From Apostichopus japonicus (Eukaryota; Echinodermata; Holothuroidea; Aspidochirotida; Stichopodidae), in the NCBI RefSeq assembly GCF_037975245.1, contig NC_092573.1, positions 9,894,001 to 9,958,000 of the forward strand: 64,000 nucleotides of DNA, written 5' to 3'. The position numbers and the translations under genes were made by a program. Position 1 is the first letter of the stretch; every line of letters begins with the position of its first letter. Shown in pieces: positions 50,531-61,933 of this stretch. The notes beneath the pieces were generated by a model. The model was not told where the DNA came from. It did no database searches and saw only the letters and a list, made by a program, of their open reading frames with translations.

Positions 50531-52825
50531 CATTCCATTCAGGACGGTTAACGGGTACAGCCAGGTAGTTGTCATGGCAGTCTGTTAATCCATTGTTCTA
50601 AAAATTCTAATAATTCAGCCCAAACTTGTTGTTTTATCTTCATACCAACAACATAAGTACCCTTGGATGAAAATCAACACCGTGTGACCTTGATATATTT
50701 GTAAAATGTATTGTCAACATGTCAAGAGGCCCAAACAAGTCTTTCTTTTTGAGTTTTGTGTTGCATCTGAGGAACTGACACGATGGTCTGTCTGTGTGTT
50801 AGACTACGTAGTCCAGTCACTTTAACAGATTAACCTCACTTAATAGGTTTTTTTTTTTTTCTCAAATATTAAAAGTGTTCAAGATATACAACCTGGACTG
50901 ATATCGCAATATGTTTTTAATGGTTTACAAAAATATCAAAGTTAACTTTGTGCCAAAAGTTATCCAATTATGTTCCTAAAATGTATCCTTTTAATAATAG
51001 TGGAGAGGTATTGAAATCTCACAGTGCATATAAAAGCATATGTCTGAGAATGACAATCAAAGAGGTAATATTATAGATATTTAAGTGATCACTGTTGAGT
51101 TTTATCGTCTACTTTTATTTTCATCACATATTGAAATGGAGTCTTGTGAGTGTGGTCTTTGGTTTTGTGTCTGAAAACAGTTTTCTTAACTTTCGTACCT
51201 GTACGCAAAATGCCGACCGTTAGTAATCCGTGAATTTTAGTTAATTGTAGCTGCCATTAAACATTAAAAGCCCCTCCCAATGTATCATCATGCTATATAT
51301 TAAACTCTGCAGGTGTATCAGTAATGAATTTATATTACAGTAGTTAACAATTAACAAGAACATCTCCACCCAGATTTTACATTTCAAGTGGCTGGCATCC
51401 ATCCAGCAGTAACAAATAAAACGTCAATGCAACACTTGAACTATGTTCAATACTAAAAACTGTGTAAATAATTTTCGAGGCTGTCAGAGGATGAATGAGG
51501 AGGAACCACTTTACTAGTAGTGCAATAGGTCGGGCTATTTCCAACAGGAAAAGATGTAACAGCCTCTGAAGGTTCAACTAAATCACATGGCAATTGTTTA
51601 CATAAGCGTCTATGTCCTGTTTGATGTTTGACTTTCAAATCAGTCCTATGTTATAAGTACAACTTGGTCAGATTTAGAGGACGGACGTGAGAGTCGTTGA
51701 TTTTTCTATAAATTAAATTATTGGATCATCACATAATGCGAGGGTATTTCCGCCTTACCACTGTTTTACATGATCAATAACCAGAGACAGCAGACATCGA
51801 TCTGTGATGCTTACGTGGACGGTTATCAATTAAACCGTGTTTGTGATTATTGCGTTACCACCGTATAGGTAAGTTTACTGTACACTGGTTTACCCACAAA
51901 AAAAATTGATTCGAGGCTCAACGACAGCTTCGAGGAACTCTCTCCTAACGGCATCACTGGATGTCTCAGGCATCAATTGTCCAGTGTGCTGGCATGTTGC
52001 CATGGTGATGAAGACGAATGCCAGATACTTGATGATGTTACATTAGGAGCTCATTACATTATCCTTGCTTAATTAATTTCATTTGGGCACGTCGGAAAGC
52101 ATTCAATGCTAGGAGGGAACAGGAGTAAATGAAGTTATCATCTGAATATCACACTAATTTTTATTGCCATGATAGCTTTCAACACTTTTCAGAGAGACTC
52201 ACACAAAGTGTGACAAATATTACTCAAAGCTTTTGTGTTTCATAATTAGGCATAGATACATAATTAGTTTTTGTGTAATTCTCTCTGTTCAATGGCTCCA
52301 TAATTCAATAGAGTTTTATAACCGTTTGAGATGTGCGTGAATTAAAGTCCCTCTGAGTAAAAGCGCTGTTCATATGAACTGTGGTTAACTTTTCTTTCCT
52401 GTAGCATTTTCTCTGTATTCATGCACACAAAGATGAGAAACCACCTATTCGCGATACTGTGAAATAGGCGGTTCGAACGAAGTAGTTTCGCGGAACTACT
52501 ACCTGAGAAAATAACGTTACGCTAATAAAAAATGAACACATGGGCGTGAGTTGCACACTAAAAACAGCCCCCAAACTCCCTTCCCTATAAGAAAAGGATA
52601 CCTATCGGGCTGTAATAGGCTGTTGAAACGCTTAGAAATCCAATAGGATGTAAAGAAGGTAATAATCCAATCTAATCTGGGCAGTTTTCGAAAGATTTGA
52701 ATCCACTACGAAAACGCATGAGTAAACACTTGGGATGGTAGAATGAGAAGGAAGGCCATTGACCGGGTATGACCGGTCACTGAGGGTGCACAGTGTTAAA
52801 AGATTACCAGGGCATATTAGACACG

Positions 52826-52880
52826 GTAGAATGCGGTGCTAAGGTTGTGGGGAGACAGGTAAGCGGGTCACTCGTAAATG
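52826..52880 (-). repeat. Dispersed short repeat, inverted copy
   Basis: On the minus strand: GCTTACCTGTCTCCCCACAA, then CCTTAGCACCGCATTCTACC. This is among the best matches to 22218-22280, and similarity includes the CATTCTACC extension. Confidence 0.7.
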
Positions 52881-53894
52881 TAAACCAGTAAGTTTTATAA
52901 TGTTCATGTTGCAGTGTCAGACAAGAATATACCTTTAAAGGGATAAAAATGAATACATCATCTTAGTTTATAGGTACCATGTCAAATGTAGGATGTTGAG
53001 GGGGCTGCAGCATCCTGCAGCCAGGCGGAGAAGGATGTGTAATCTTTTGTGCTTCAGGTTCACATAATAGAAACTTTAAGTCTGTACAGAGATCATGCAT
53101 CCTCTATTGGTTGAGCAGGATTTTGCATCTGCTCAGCTTTTCTTGCTGACATGGTGAAATTGTCTTTTATTCATGTTACTATTAGTCTGTGTAAGATTAG
53201 AGTTTTGGGCTGGAGCGGAGGGGGGGGGGGGAGGGATAGGGTAGGCAGGGAGGGAGGTGTTGGGTTTAACTTCATCAGTAGTGTTCCATAATCCATAAGC
53301 ATGTATGGATACACAAATGCCAGAATTTCGTCATAGCACACCATGCATTTAAGCTTCATAGTTTACAGCTCTCCTTAACTTAATACTCTCTACTTTATAC
53401 TCAATGACACGGAAATTAGGAAATGCAGCTGTCATTGTTTGATTTCATTGTTACAGAGGTTTAATTTAGCTTTCATCCTGCTAAATGCCAGCGGTATTGT
53501 ATCTGACCACGATAAGGAAATGATATGCGTCAAAAACACAGTTGTGTCAATACTCTTACTCCACCCAAAGAGGTCAAAGGAAAGCTGAAATGGGCATGAA
53601 GATATCTGAAAATGAAAGAATATAATATTTTATAGTCAATTTTGTGGGAGACAGAATTTTCTTGACTTGGTTGTGACAGTTTCTAACTCACTAATGAGTA
53701 GCAGACAAACAGTTGTATCCAAGCTTTGTTTCACATAGATCTAGTTGTCAGCTAGATTTTCAGGATTTACCAGTATCACATTTGAACATATTCTATTGGC
53801 TTGGTGGGAGTTAGGAAAAGTTACCATATATAAACCACACAAAATGCAAACTTTAAAAGAAATACATATATACTTTATTAGGTCTCTTCCTTGT

Positions 53895-54212
53895 GAGAGA
53901 GTGGTGGCCAATTGGCTAAGGCGTCGGACTCGTGATTCAAGGATTGCTGGTTCGATTCCTGCCTAGTTCATTACGTTGCATCCTTGACAAGATGCTTTAT
54001 CTCACTTGCCTCTCTCCACCCAGGGGTTAAATGGGTACCTGTGAGGTAAGTCTTCATTAGGCGAAGTATATAACTGCTGCCAACTGGAGGGATTGTCTCT
54101 GGGACGGGTTATCATTGACCAGGGGTAATATAACGTCTATAAAGCACTTTGAGACCTATCGCTGGTAAAAAGCGCTATGTAAAAAGCAAATATTATTATC
54201 ATTATTATTCTT
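53895..54212 (+). mobile_element. tRNA-derived SINE with L2/CR1-like tail, abutting an exon
   Basis: The head GTGGCCAATTGGCTAAGGCG and the perfect B box GGTTCGATTCC (53949-53959) come from a tRNA. The body includes TCCACCCAGGGGTTAAATGG and GGGACGGGTTATCATTG. The tail, AAAGCACTTTGAGACC...AAAAAGCGCTATGTAAA then an ATT microsatellite, resembles the stem-loop end of CR1/L2 LINEs, which would supply the reverse transcriptase. The element ends about 20 bp before the splice acceptor of the next exon. Confidence 0.85.
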
Positions 54213-54232
54213 TTGTCCTCTTTTTGTTGCAG

Positions 54233-54883
54233 AAATCAAGCAAGCCGGTGACCAGAAGAAGGTCAACAAAAACGTTGAGGATTCAGACATGGGTAACACA
54301 ATGTCCTCACAAGCCTCCTTCAAGCAGTCCACGTCCTCGTCTCACCAGTACGAGGAGCCTCCGCCCACGGGATTCGTGACCCCACCCTCGCCAGGTCTCC
54401 ACACGACCGACGACTACGCCGACGATGAGGAGAGTGATCAGTACATGGATTCAAACAATTTAACCACGCGGCTGCACGACCAGCTCAGGGACGACAGCTC
54501 CATGTCGTCGGGGAGCAGCGAAAATTTACGAGTAACCAGATCCCATTCTGCCCACCAGAGACTTCAGACCCCACAGAATGACGCCAGGCCCCACGGGGAG
54601 TACGACAACCCCTGGGAATGGAAGATTAAACCCCCGGAACACCAGATGGGTAAACCAGGGGGTGGAGGAGGAGGAGGTGGAGGAGGAGGAGGTGTCAGTC
54701 ACAAACCACACCAACCCAAGCCTTCCCACGGTCCTTTAGCAGGTAGTCCCAGGTTCAGAAGTCGATCAGACGCAATGCACCTCAGAGGTAGGACCAGTCC
54801 CGACTCGGACATCAGACCACACGACGAATATGATCAGCCTTGGGAGTGGATACAAAACAATAGATCGCAGTCATTAATGAGAG
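54233..54883 (+). CDS. SHB: SHB-family SH2 adaptor, large central exon
   Basis: The 651-nt exon follows TTTTTGTTGCAG and ends before GTGAGAGG. Entry phase 1 and exit phase 1 match the neighbouring exons. It encodes a low-complexity, Ser/Pro-rich linker with further tyrosine motifs: QYEEPPP (YEEP), DDYADDEESDQYMD, EYDNPWEWK and, near the end, HDEYDQPWEW. The last matches the RPADEYDQPWEW box of vertebrate SHB; here the box is present twice, about 80 residues apart. A run of 12 glycines (codons at about 54659-54694, mostly GGA/GGT) lies between them. The exon is clearly richer in G+C than the surrounding introns. The open frame continues past the donor to 55023, but that extension is intronic pyrimidine-rich sequence. 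The region is expected to be disordered and tyrosine-phosphorylated. Confidence 0.92.
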
Positions 54884-55692
54884 GTGAGAGGTCAACTTGG
54901 GAAATGGCATTGTTCATTCCTTTCATTTCATTTCTCTTGCCCCTCCCCCCTCCCCCCGCTCAACTTCCCCCCCTCCACCCAACTTTCCCCTGTCCACTTT
55001 TGTTGCACATACCTGCCTTATAAAGATGATACATAGGGAAGCGCTACAGGACTCTTTCTTTCAAATCCTATGTTAGTGTCAAGTTGGACAATAAGACCAT
55101 TTTGTCTAAGTTGCATTCTTAACAGCCGGATATTCCAGCAGGCAATTATTTGATGCTTATATTATAAAGGAAGACTGAATGATTTCAAAATTCAAGCATT
55201 CCATCAAAACAGTATCCTGCTAGATCTTTGATATATATGTAAACTAAGTGAGAACCCAAAGATGGCTTTCAGCATGGTCAAGTTTGTATCTCAATGGAAA
55301 CTTGATTTGAATACCCAAAGTCATACTTTTCATTTCATTTTCCTCTTGTGTTTCTCCTGAGACCTAGTTCAGAAACTTTTATTCAATAATTAATATCTCA
55401 ATAGCTAAAGGTGGTATTGTAATGTTCTTTAACATTTGAAAATCACCCAAGACACTGCAGGTTTCGGCTACCAAACTGGTTTCTTGCTTGACCTGTAAGA
55501 AGGAATACACTGAGTATTATTAAACAGAGATACTATACTATATGTTCTGTGTAGCCAAATTGGGTACTTGACAGTATGCTAGAGTACATTATAAGCTATA
55601 GAGAGTATTACATGAACATTTTATCGGCAACTATAAAAGAAGCTTCATCTGTATTCCAAATTATTGTTGAAATACTGTAAATACATATAAAG

Positions 55693-57080
55693 CAGGGTTG
55701 GCCGGTTTTTACCGGGCGGTTTTTACCGCCCCGGTAAAAACAAGTTTTTAACCGGTTTTTACCGGGAGGTTTTTCCCACCTATAAGTGGGAAAAACTGGG
55801 AAAAACCTCAAATTATATAGAATTCCTAAAAACTCATGTGGAACTTGTGGAGGAGCATAGAATCTACAAGAAAATGGCATCTTATGGTAGGGGGTTGGGT
55901 TACATCCAAAGAACAGCTATGATCTATAACTTGTGAGTTTACCGATTAGACTATTATAAATAATATATAATATATTGGATGCTCAAATCAACCAACTTTA
56001 TTTTCCTATCGAGATGCATAATTCCATTATCTAGAGAATGGACTCGTATCAAACTGTTGGTGCCTCCTCGGGCTATGGTTCGTCATATTATACATGCCAC
56101 ATTAGTCCGCTCAGATCCAAATGATGATTCACATCCAAGAACGATCACTTCATGTCTGCGATAAATTGTACTCTGTTCACACTTCGCACTAGGCACTGTA
56201 CTATGCTTATATTACTTATAGGCACTGTACTAAGTGACTGTTGTGACATCAACTAATTTGAGAATAAGTAACAATTGGAACAGTTACTTGTGTTGTTGAT
56301 ACTCCTACCTCTTCAGTTAGCCTATACACAGGAAGTGCCCAGTATCACCTCACCTGTCCACCTCAAAGTGTTTAATCACTCATGCATGAAGTTGTATAAT
56401 AATTGGACCATGTTTGCATCAAGGTAAACAGTTTGGTTGTGTGAATGGCTCCATAGGGCCATTGTGCGTTTAATACTTTAATTGGGCCCATGTGCCTTAC
56501 AAAGTTTCAAAGCAGTTTCTATTGAGCCCCCTGGATTGAAGTTCACCTCAATAGACTGTTGCCTACTGTATTAATGGAATGGAATGAACTGTCTGAGCAC
56601 ATAATATTATATTATTATATGGTTCCTTGTCCCTCTGAGGCTTTGGATGCCATGGTTCGCCACTTCGTTCTATCCTCCGCTGTTCATGCCACATAATAGG
56701 CCTGAAGAATTTAGGAGGGGTGAATGTCCCAGTGTAGACCTATAATGGTTTGGGCAATAGGCAATGCATACTGCTAAAGAGATCGTGACAGAATAACTAT
56801 ACATGTGCAATACGAAAAATACTCTTTTTTCCACAAAAAGTAGAATAAGAATGTGATAAAATAGCTCAAAATGACGCTAAGAAACTCCCATATTCAATAA
56901 AATATGCCTCTCATGAAACAATATCGTGCCTACTGATGACCCTGCATTTTACGGACAATCAATACTAGTTTTCGAGACGGAGGCGGTTTTTACCGGTATT
57001 TACCAGTTTTTCCCGGTTTTTACCTGGTTTTTACCGCTAAGTGGGAAAAACAGGTTTTTCCCGGGAAAATGCCAACCCTG
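55693..57080. mobile_element. 1.39-kb hAT element with 8-bp target duplication
   Basis: The ends are CAGGGTTGGC and GCCAACCCTG. The flanks carry exact ATATAAAG copies (55685-55692 and 57081-57088). Both subterminal regions are dense in GGTTTTTACCGG-type words (left about 55703-55765, right about 56985-57062), probably transposase-binding repeats. The interior has no long frame. Two short internal segments with ATGGTTCG(T/C)CA...CATGCCACAT (about 56075-56102 and 56650-56695) look like a diverged internal repeat. Non-autonomous or a heavily deleted copy. Confidence 0.93.
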
Positions 57081-57598
57081 ATATAAAGAGCTTATTTAAG
57101 GACGAAAAGATGATCGTATTCTTTCCAAGTGGTTATTTTACCATTTCCAAATTTTCAGGGAAGTGTGTTATCATATTTTTGATGACAATGTAGCAAAACA
57201 GGAAATGATGTCTTTATTATCTGAATGTCCAAAATAGGAAAAAAATATTTTGACTGGGGACTGCAATATATATGTATATATACAGGGAAATGCTTGATAA
57301 ACAAATCTCAATTATGAAATTATTTCTCTTTGATGGATGGACAGATGTTTTGTCTAATTAACTTAGGTTCAGGGATCACTAGACAAGATTTGCCTTCGGC
57401 TCCTCATTATTTTTTTATACCGACGAGGGTGAAGGGACGGGATGGAATTCAATATGAGCCCCAGAGGAAAATGTTTTAATGGAATGCACTACAGCCTACG
57501 CAAAATAAAAATTTGATATGAACAATTTTTCATTTATTGGTTCGTTCATTCATTCATTCATTCTTTATTTATATATTTATTTATTCATTCATTCTTTC

Positions 57599-57599
<1 letters not shown>

Positions 57600-57635
<36 letters not shown>

Positions 57636-57646
57636 AGATTTTTGTT

Positions 57647-57681
<35 letters not shown>

Positions 57682-57725
57682 TGTGTATATACATATATAT
57701 ACTGTGTATATATATATATATATAA
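57600..57725. repeat. (TA)n microsatellites
   Basis: Three TA tracts (about 57603-57631, 57651-57680, 57709-57724), next to ATTC-rich runs at 57547-57598. Confidence 0.95.
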
Positions 57726-57785
57726 ATAGAGTAGGTTGGCGTCTATCTTGGCGCAGAGTGCTCTATGTCCATTGGACAGAGCGGA

Positions 57786-57980
57786 ATATATGTTGATACT
57801 AGATGAGACTAGTGGAACACTGGTAGTTGTAACTCGGAGTTTCACGCTTTATAGCGATCTTCAGACAACTGAAGTTGTCTGAAGATCGCTATAAGTTGTC
57901 TGAAGTTGTCTGAAGATCGCTATAAAGCGCGAGTTACAACTACCAGTGTTCCACTAGTCTCATCTAGTATCAACATATAT
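57786..57980. mobile_element. Inverted hammerhead-bearing retroelement ends (palindrome)
   Basis: The left arm, ATATATGTTGATACTAGATG then AGACTAGTGGAACACTGGTA and GTTGTAACTCG (57786-57835), is mirrored at 57928-57980. The centre (57865-57925) holds short tandem copies of AGTTGTCTGAAGATCGCTAT. The left arm plus centre forms a complete hammerhead on the minus strand; the right arm lacks about 8 bases of the core. By analogy with 650-3230 these are inverted terminal pieces of a Penelope-like or retrozyme-like element. No protein is present. Confidence 0.65.
57825..57870 (-). ncRNA. Hammerhead ribozyme motif with true helix III
   Basis: On the minus strand: helix I AGTTGT/ACAACT (6 bp), core CTGAAGA, helix II CGCT/AGCG with loop ATAA (a U-U mismatch lies at its base), core GAAA, helix III ACT/AGT with loop CCG, and U as the cleavage-position residue. 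Unlike the other motifs here, helix III can form within one molecule. The mirrored right arm lacks the GAAA part. Confidence 0.65.
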
Positions 57981-59219
57981 ATATATAAATATATATGTAT
58001 ATATATTTAATTATTTAGTTATTTCTTGTCTTGAGATGTGAATACTCTGTGACTGATATCACAAAAACCCAGGGCTCCGTCATTAACCAGCTTGTCCAGA
58101 GTGTGTCACGTCAGCAGTACATAAATGTGGAAGTGAACAATGGCTGCTGTTTCACATATCAAGCATGCACGTGTTACAGGTCTATGTTAATGATAGTCTA
58201 GACCCAGCTTCTGACACTACAAGACATGGGGGGCCAATGGAGGGGTAGGCGTAGGGATGATTTTAAAATGACTCATGCAGTGTTGTCCGATTGGGTAGGG
58301 GGATGTTAGGGTAAACTAGTAATTTATGTATCAAATTCATTCAAAGGTAAAGGCCGTTCTCTTAATATGTTAAATACTGTATTCTGGTTGCAGTTTACAC
58401 CGTCTGATGTGTACTGTATTAGGTTATTTGTATTGTATTGTGGTGTGTTGTATGTATTAGTTTGGGTACAGTATAGGCAGTAGTTACTGTACTGTCAAAA
58501 AAGTTGTCCTGCATTATTTGTGTTGCAGTACATTTACGTGTGAACATGTTTATGGGGAAAATTGCCAGGGACTTTTTTTATTCAACTGGCAAATGGCAAA
58601 ATACACTGGCGTTTAAACAGTAAATAACCCAGATTTGGAGACCTTCTGATCTACAGTACCGTAGTAACACAAAAACTTAACATGTGCTGAAATTGTATTT
58701 GAAGGTTTCAATCGCTTGAAACACAATTTTAATATTTAATATGTATTAACACGGTCCTTAGTCGACGAATTAATCATTGTCATGTACTTAAAATGTGAAG
58801 TATTACGATATCGTGTTAGTACTTGACTGTAGCTGTTGTTATTTTTGTACCTGAAAAAATGCTTGATGTAACATTGGATATGAAATATAAATATTGACAG
58901 TGGTCTTGTACATTGACTATAGAATCTAGATGCAAAGGGAAATAAATAGAGATTTACTGCACCCATCTCTCGCCTGGCTAGACTCTACTACTACTGCTGC
59001 ACTCTTCCAGCTACCTATTCTTTGGTAACTTTGGAACACTGCACAACCTCCCCCTGCCTCCCCCCACCCCACCAGCACCACTTTCTAGTGTTATTACCTA
59101 CTAAGAATGTAATTATCTGATAAAAATGTTTTTTACATCTATTTACATTATACTTTTTATGTTTTCAACAATTTCATTGTACCAATTTGATTCCCTCTTT
59201 TTTTCCCCTTCATCCGCAG

Positions 59220-59370
59220 AGAAAGAAAATATTCCAACCAATCACAGTACAGCAGAGAATAGGAGATTGAGTTCTCGGAAGACATCTCAAGGCCTTAAGT
59301 TAGACATCTCACCTCTGAAACATCCAGTTGGAGAAACGGTGGATCCAACCGTACCTTTAGAGGAACAAAA
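59220..59370 (+). CDS. SHB: SHB-family SH2 adaptor, linker exon before SH2
   Basis: A 151-nt exon between CATCCGCAG and GTAAGG, entering in phase 1 and leaving in phase 2. It encodes KENIPTNHSTAENRRLSSRK, a basic/serine segment, then HPVGETVDPTVPLEEQ. The latter matches the GERVDPAVPLEKQ stretch that directly precedes the SH2 domain in SHB-family proteins, so this exon anchors the family assignment independently of the SH2 domain. The final AA joins the first A of the next exon to give Lys before the SH2 tryptophan. The apparent open frame upstream to 59126 is intronic. Confidence 0.93.
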
Positions 59371-61933
59371 GTAAGGGAATGGTCTCTTCAGATGAAGACA
59401 GAACTTTTAAGAGTAGATAATAAGGGAATTATAGCTACTTGGTACAGTCATTTAAAATATACATGAGCAAAATAGTACAGATCCTGACAGCAGGATAATA
59501 TGACAGCAGTGAATAATTTAGCACTCTGATTTTGTATAGCAATTCTAAACACTCTGCACATTCCCTTACAAAATATTAATTGTATCTGTGTACAAAAACT
59601 GCTATTCATCTTTGCACTTGTTTTAGCAATTTTTTTAGCAATTCCCTGATAAAGTTCAAATCAACAATCACACAAGATAAAATAGTACATTTTCCCCACA
59701 TTTTTTGACAGCTTCACAAAGATTGAGCAAAAATGGCAAAAAAATTCCCCAATGTCATCAAAACCTGGAGACCATTCGAGATGGGTATCGTTTTGGTCAT
59801 GTTTATAATGGAATGCGCAATGCCTTGTAAAAGGGAAAACAAAGTCCCTCGATTTGCGAAGAAACAACTCTCCCCATATGTGAAGCCCCAATACTGTGTA
59901 ATCACACAGTATGGCATGTTCTGTGATTTCTGATTGCCACACATCCCCCCCATCCCCTTCCCAGCAAGGATATGGTTGTATAGGACTCACCATAAACTGA
60001 TGGAGATATATACAAGACCTGTATCTGAAGTACATAAGATTCTGGTGACAATTGATTCAAACAAGATTTCCTATAGTATCTGCACATCAGTTGACCAGAT
60101 ATTGACAGTTCTAGCTTCTAGCTAATTTTGGAGTTGAATGCCTCGTGAATCTTCGAATCCAGTGTGTCCGTATAATCATCGCCTCAAATGATAATTGTTA
60201 GTCCATCAAATTCCTTATTAAATTTACGACTAGTAAAGCAGATATTAACTGAGTCTATTAATCCAAGTCTTAAAGCTCTGATGTAATCCAACATATATGT
60301 GTTCATGTTAGTAATAAAAATCTTGTTGGATGCTTTATTTGGGGAGTTTCCTACTGGTATTACGATTTGTAATTACAACTCATTAGTCTAGGTAGCAAGT
60401 CTTTCCGCCGTAATGACGCCCCTGGAAATTTCTTTTTCCAGTCTGCAGCTAATTGTGCTTTTGTTTCAATGAGTGCATGAATGTTCACATCATTCACCAC
60501 ATAATGTCATTAAGGTCTCTCGAAATGATATTAACGAGTTGAACAACGTATACCCTCAACAGGCCAAACAATGCCATACGTCGCATTTTCACTTTTTGGC
60601 AGCCTCCATTCGTGTCACCTTTCGGTTTCCTTCTCTTCCCGATCATTTTGTCTGCGAAACTGCTGTCGAGAAGGAAGTGTTTCGTGTAAAAATGCAAGCC
60701 CACTTGTGTTGAGAGGCTATAACAGCACCTCCCCCACCCATATTAATGAAACATATGGCTTTTAGTATATTAATTTAACTCTAACGAAATCTAGATATAT
60801 TCAACTTTATTTATGTGTGACTCTAATGTGGTTTCCATGGTAACAAAAAAACACTAAAAATGTCGGGATGACAGATTATCAAGGGTTTTTGATGTTGAAA
60901 GGAGTCGTTAATCATTTCTTTTGTTTTTTTGATGGACATACCTAGAGGAGGAGTGGATGACCATTGTCTAATATGGAGCCATTTAATTGAGACAATGGGG
61001 TACCTGTACTGTCAATTCGTTAACCTGCTTTTAATGGTCAACTCATAAGTAAAAAGTTCAAAAATAAAATAAGTTTGTCAGAAAGTTGTTTGAACTTCCC
61101 AGTTTAGCACAAGGATACATGTTTGTATCATTTAGAAATAACTGTAGAATAAACTGTCGTTTATCGACAGTTTTAGGTTTAACAATATATTTGTCATGTG
61201 AACCTGAATGTCAACAGCATATTGTTATGAAGTTGGTGATAAACCCTCCTGCCCCTTCCCCCTATTTTATCCATCCCCCTCCCCATTCTCCAACCCCCTC
61301 CCCCATTCCCCCTCCCCCATTCCAAGACAACACTCAGCACAAGGTCTATATATTAAAACAGAATCTCTTTTTTAAATTTTTTTTATCACAGTGCTGTACT
61401 AGGAAAACTCAACACAGGATAAAGCAACAAAATAATAATGATACATGTAGAAACTAAACAGTCCGCCAGGCACACTGAACTCGACAGGGCAGCTATCATT
61501 TGGTTACTAGATACTGTCAACAAAACTGTCTAGGGTACCCCACAAAATTGACTAATTCTATGCAGTGCCTGCCTGAAAGACTCCTTTCAGTTTTCCCACA
61601 ACGCTTCCATAAGCACAGTCTTTGTCAAACAAATGAAAAAGGGAAGAAGGAAGAACAGATTGCAATAGACTAGTATAGCTATCTCAGTGTCAGTGGTATC
61701 TACTGTACAGTTTATTCATTAGGACGGCTTCACACTACATTTTATTATTACTGCTATGTTGTATCTGTTATAACTAATTAATACCAAATGGAATTATACT
61801 GACTACAGATTCAGTAGCAGAAAACAAAACAGACAAGGTTCGAATTTCAAAGGATATAAAACGATATTTGGTAATTATCAAAACAGGATTGGGTTTCTCA
61901 GTGACGAAGAAAATACAAAATTATGCAAAGATG

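Larger units (their letters stand above)
37757..54232 (+). other. SHB-family intron, about 16.5 kb
   Basis: It joins the 37603-37756 exon (phase 1) to the 54233 exon; the split codon CAA restores the frame. It contains a dispersed-repeat copy (38199-38260), a hAT element, a 14-bp minisatellite, tandem duplications, a TA run, a foldback element, an inverted dispersed-repeat copy (52826-52880) and a SINE. No further exon is needed for the frame and none was seen. Confidence 0.8.
54884..59219 (+). other. SHB-family intron, about 4.3 kb
   Basis: Starts GTGAGAGG and ends CATCCGCAG. The split codon GAG restores the frame. It contains the hAT element at 55693-57080, TA microsatellites and the hammerhead hairpin at 57786-57980. 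Confidence 0.85.

Noticed and set aside
53905-53965. A genuine tRNA gene
   Set aside because: A and B boxes are present, but the acceptor stem does not close and a SINE body and tail follow directly.
54884-55023. Read-through of the central SHB exon past the donor
   Set aside because: A GTGAGAGG donor fits the phase of the next exon exactly; the extension is intronic pyrimidine tract.
55440-55510. Another hammerhead-like end (minus-strand AAACCAGTTTGGT...CCGAAACCTGCAG)
   Set aside because: A helix II-like stem and GAAA are present, but the CUGANGA core is missing, so it is at best a decayed motif.
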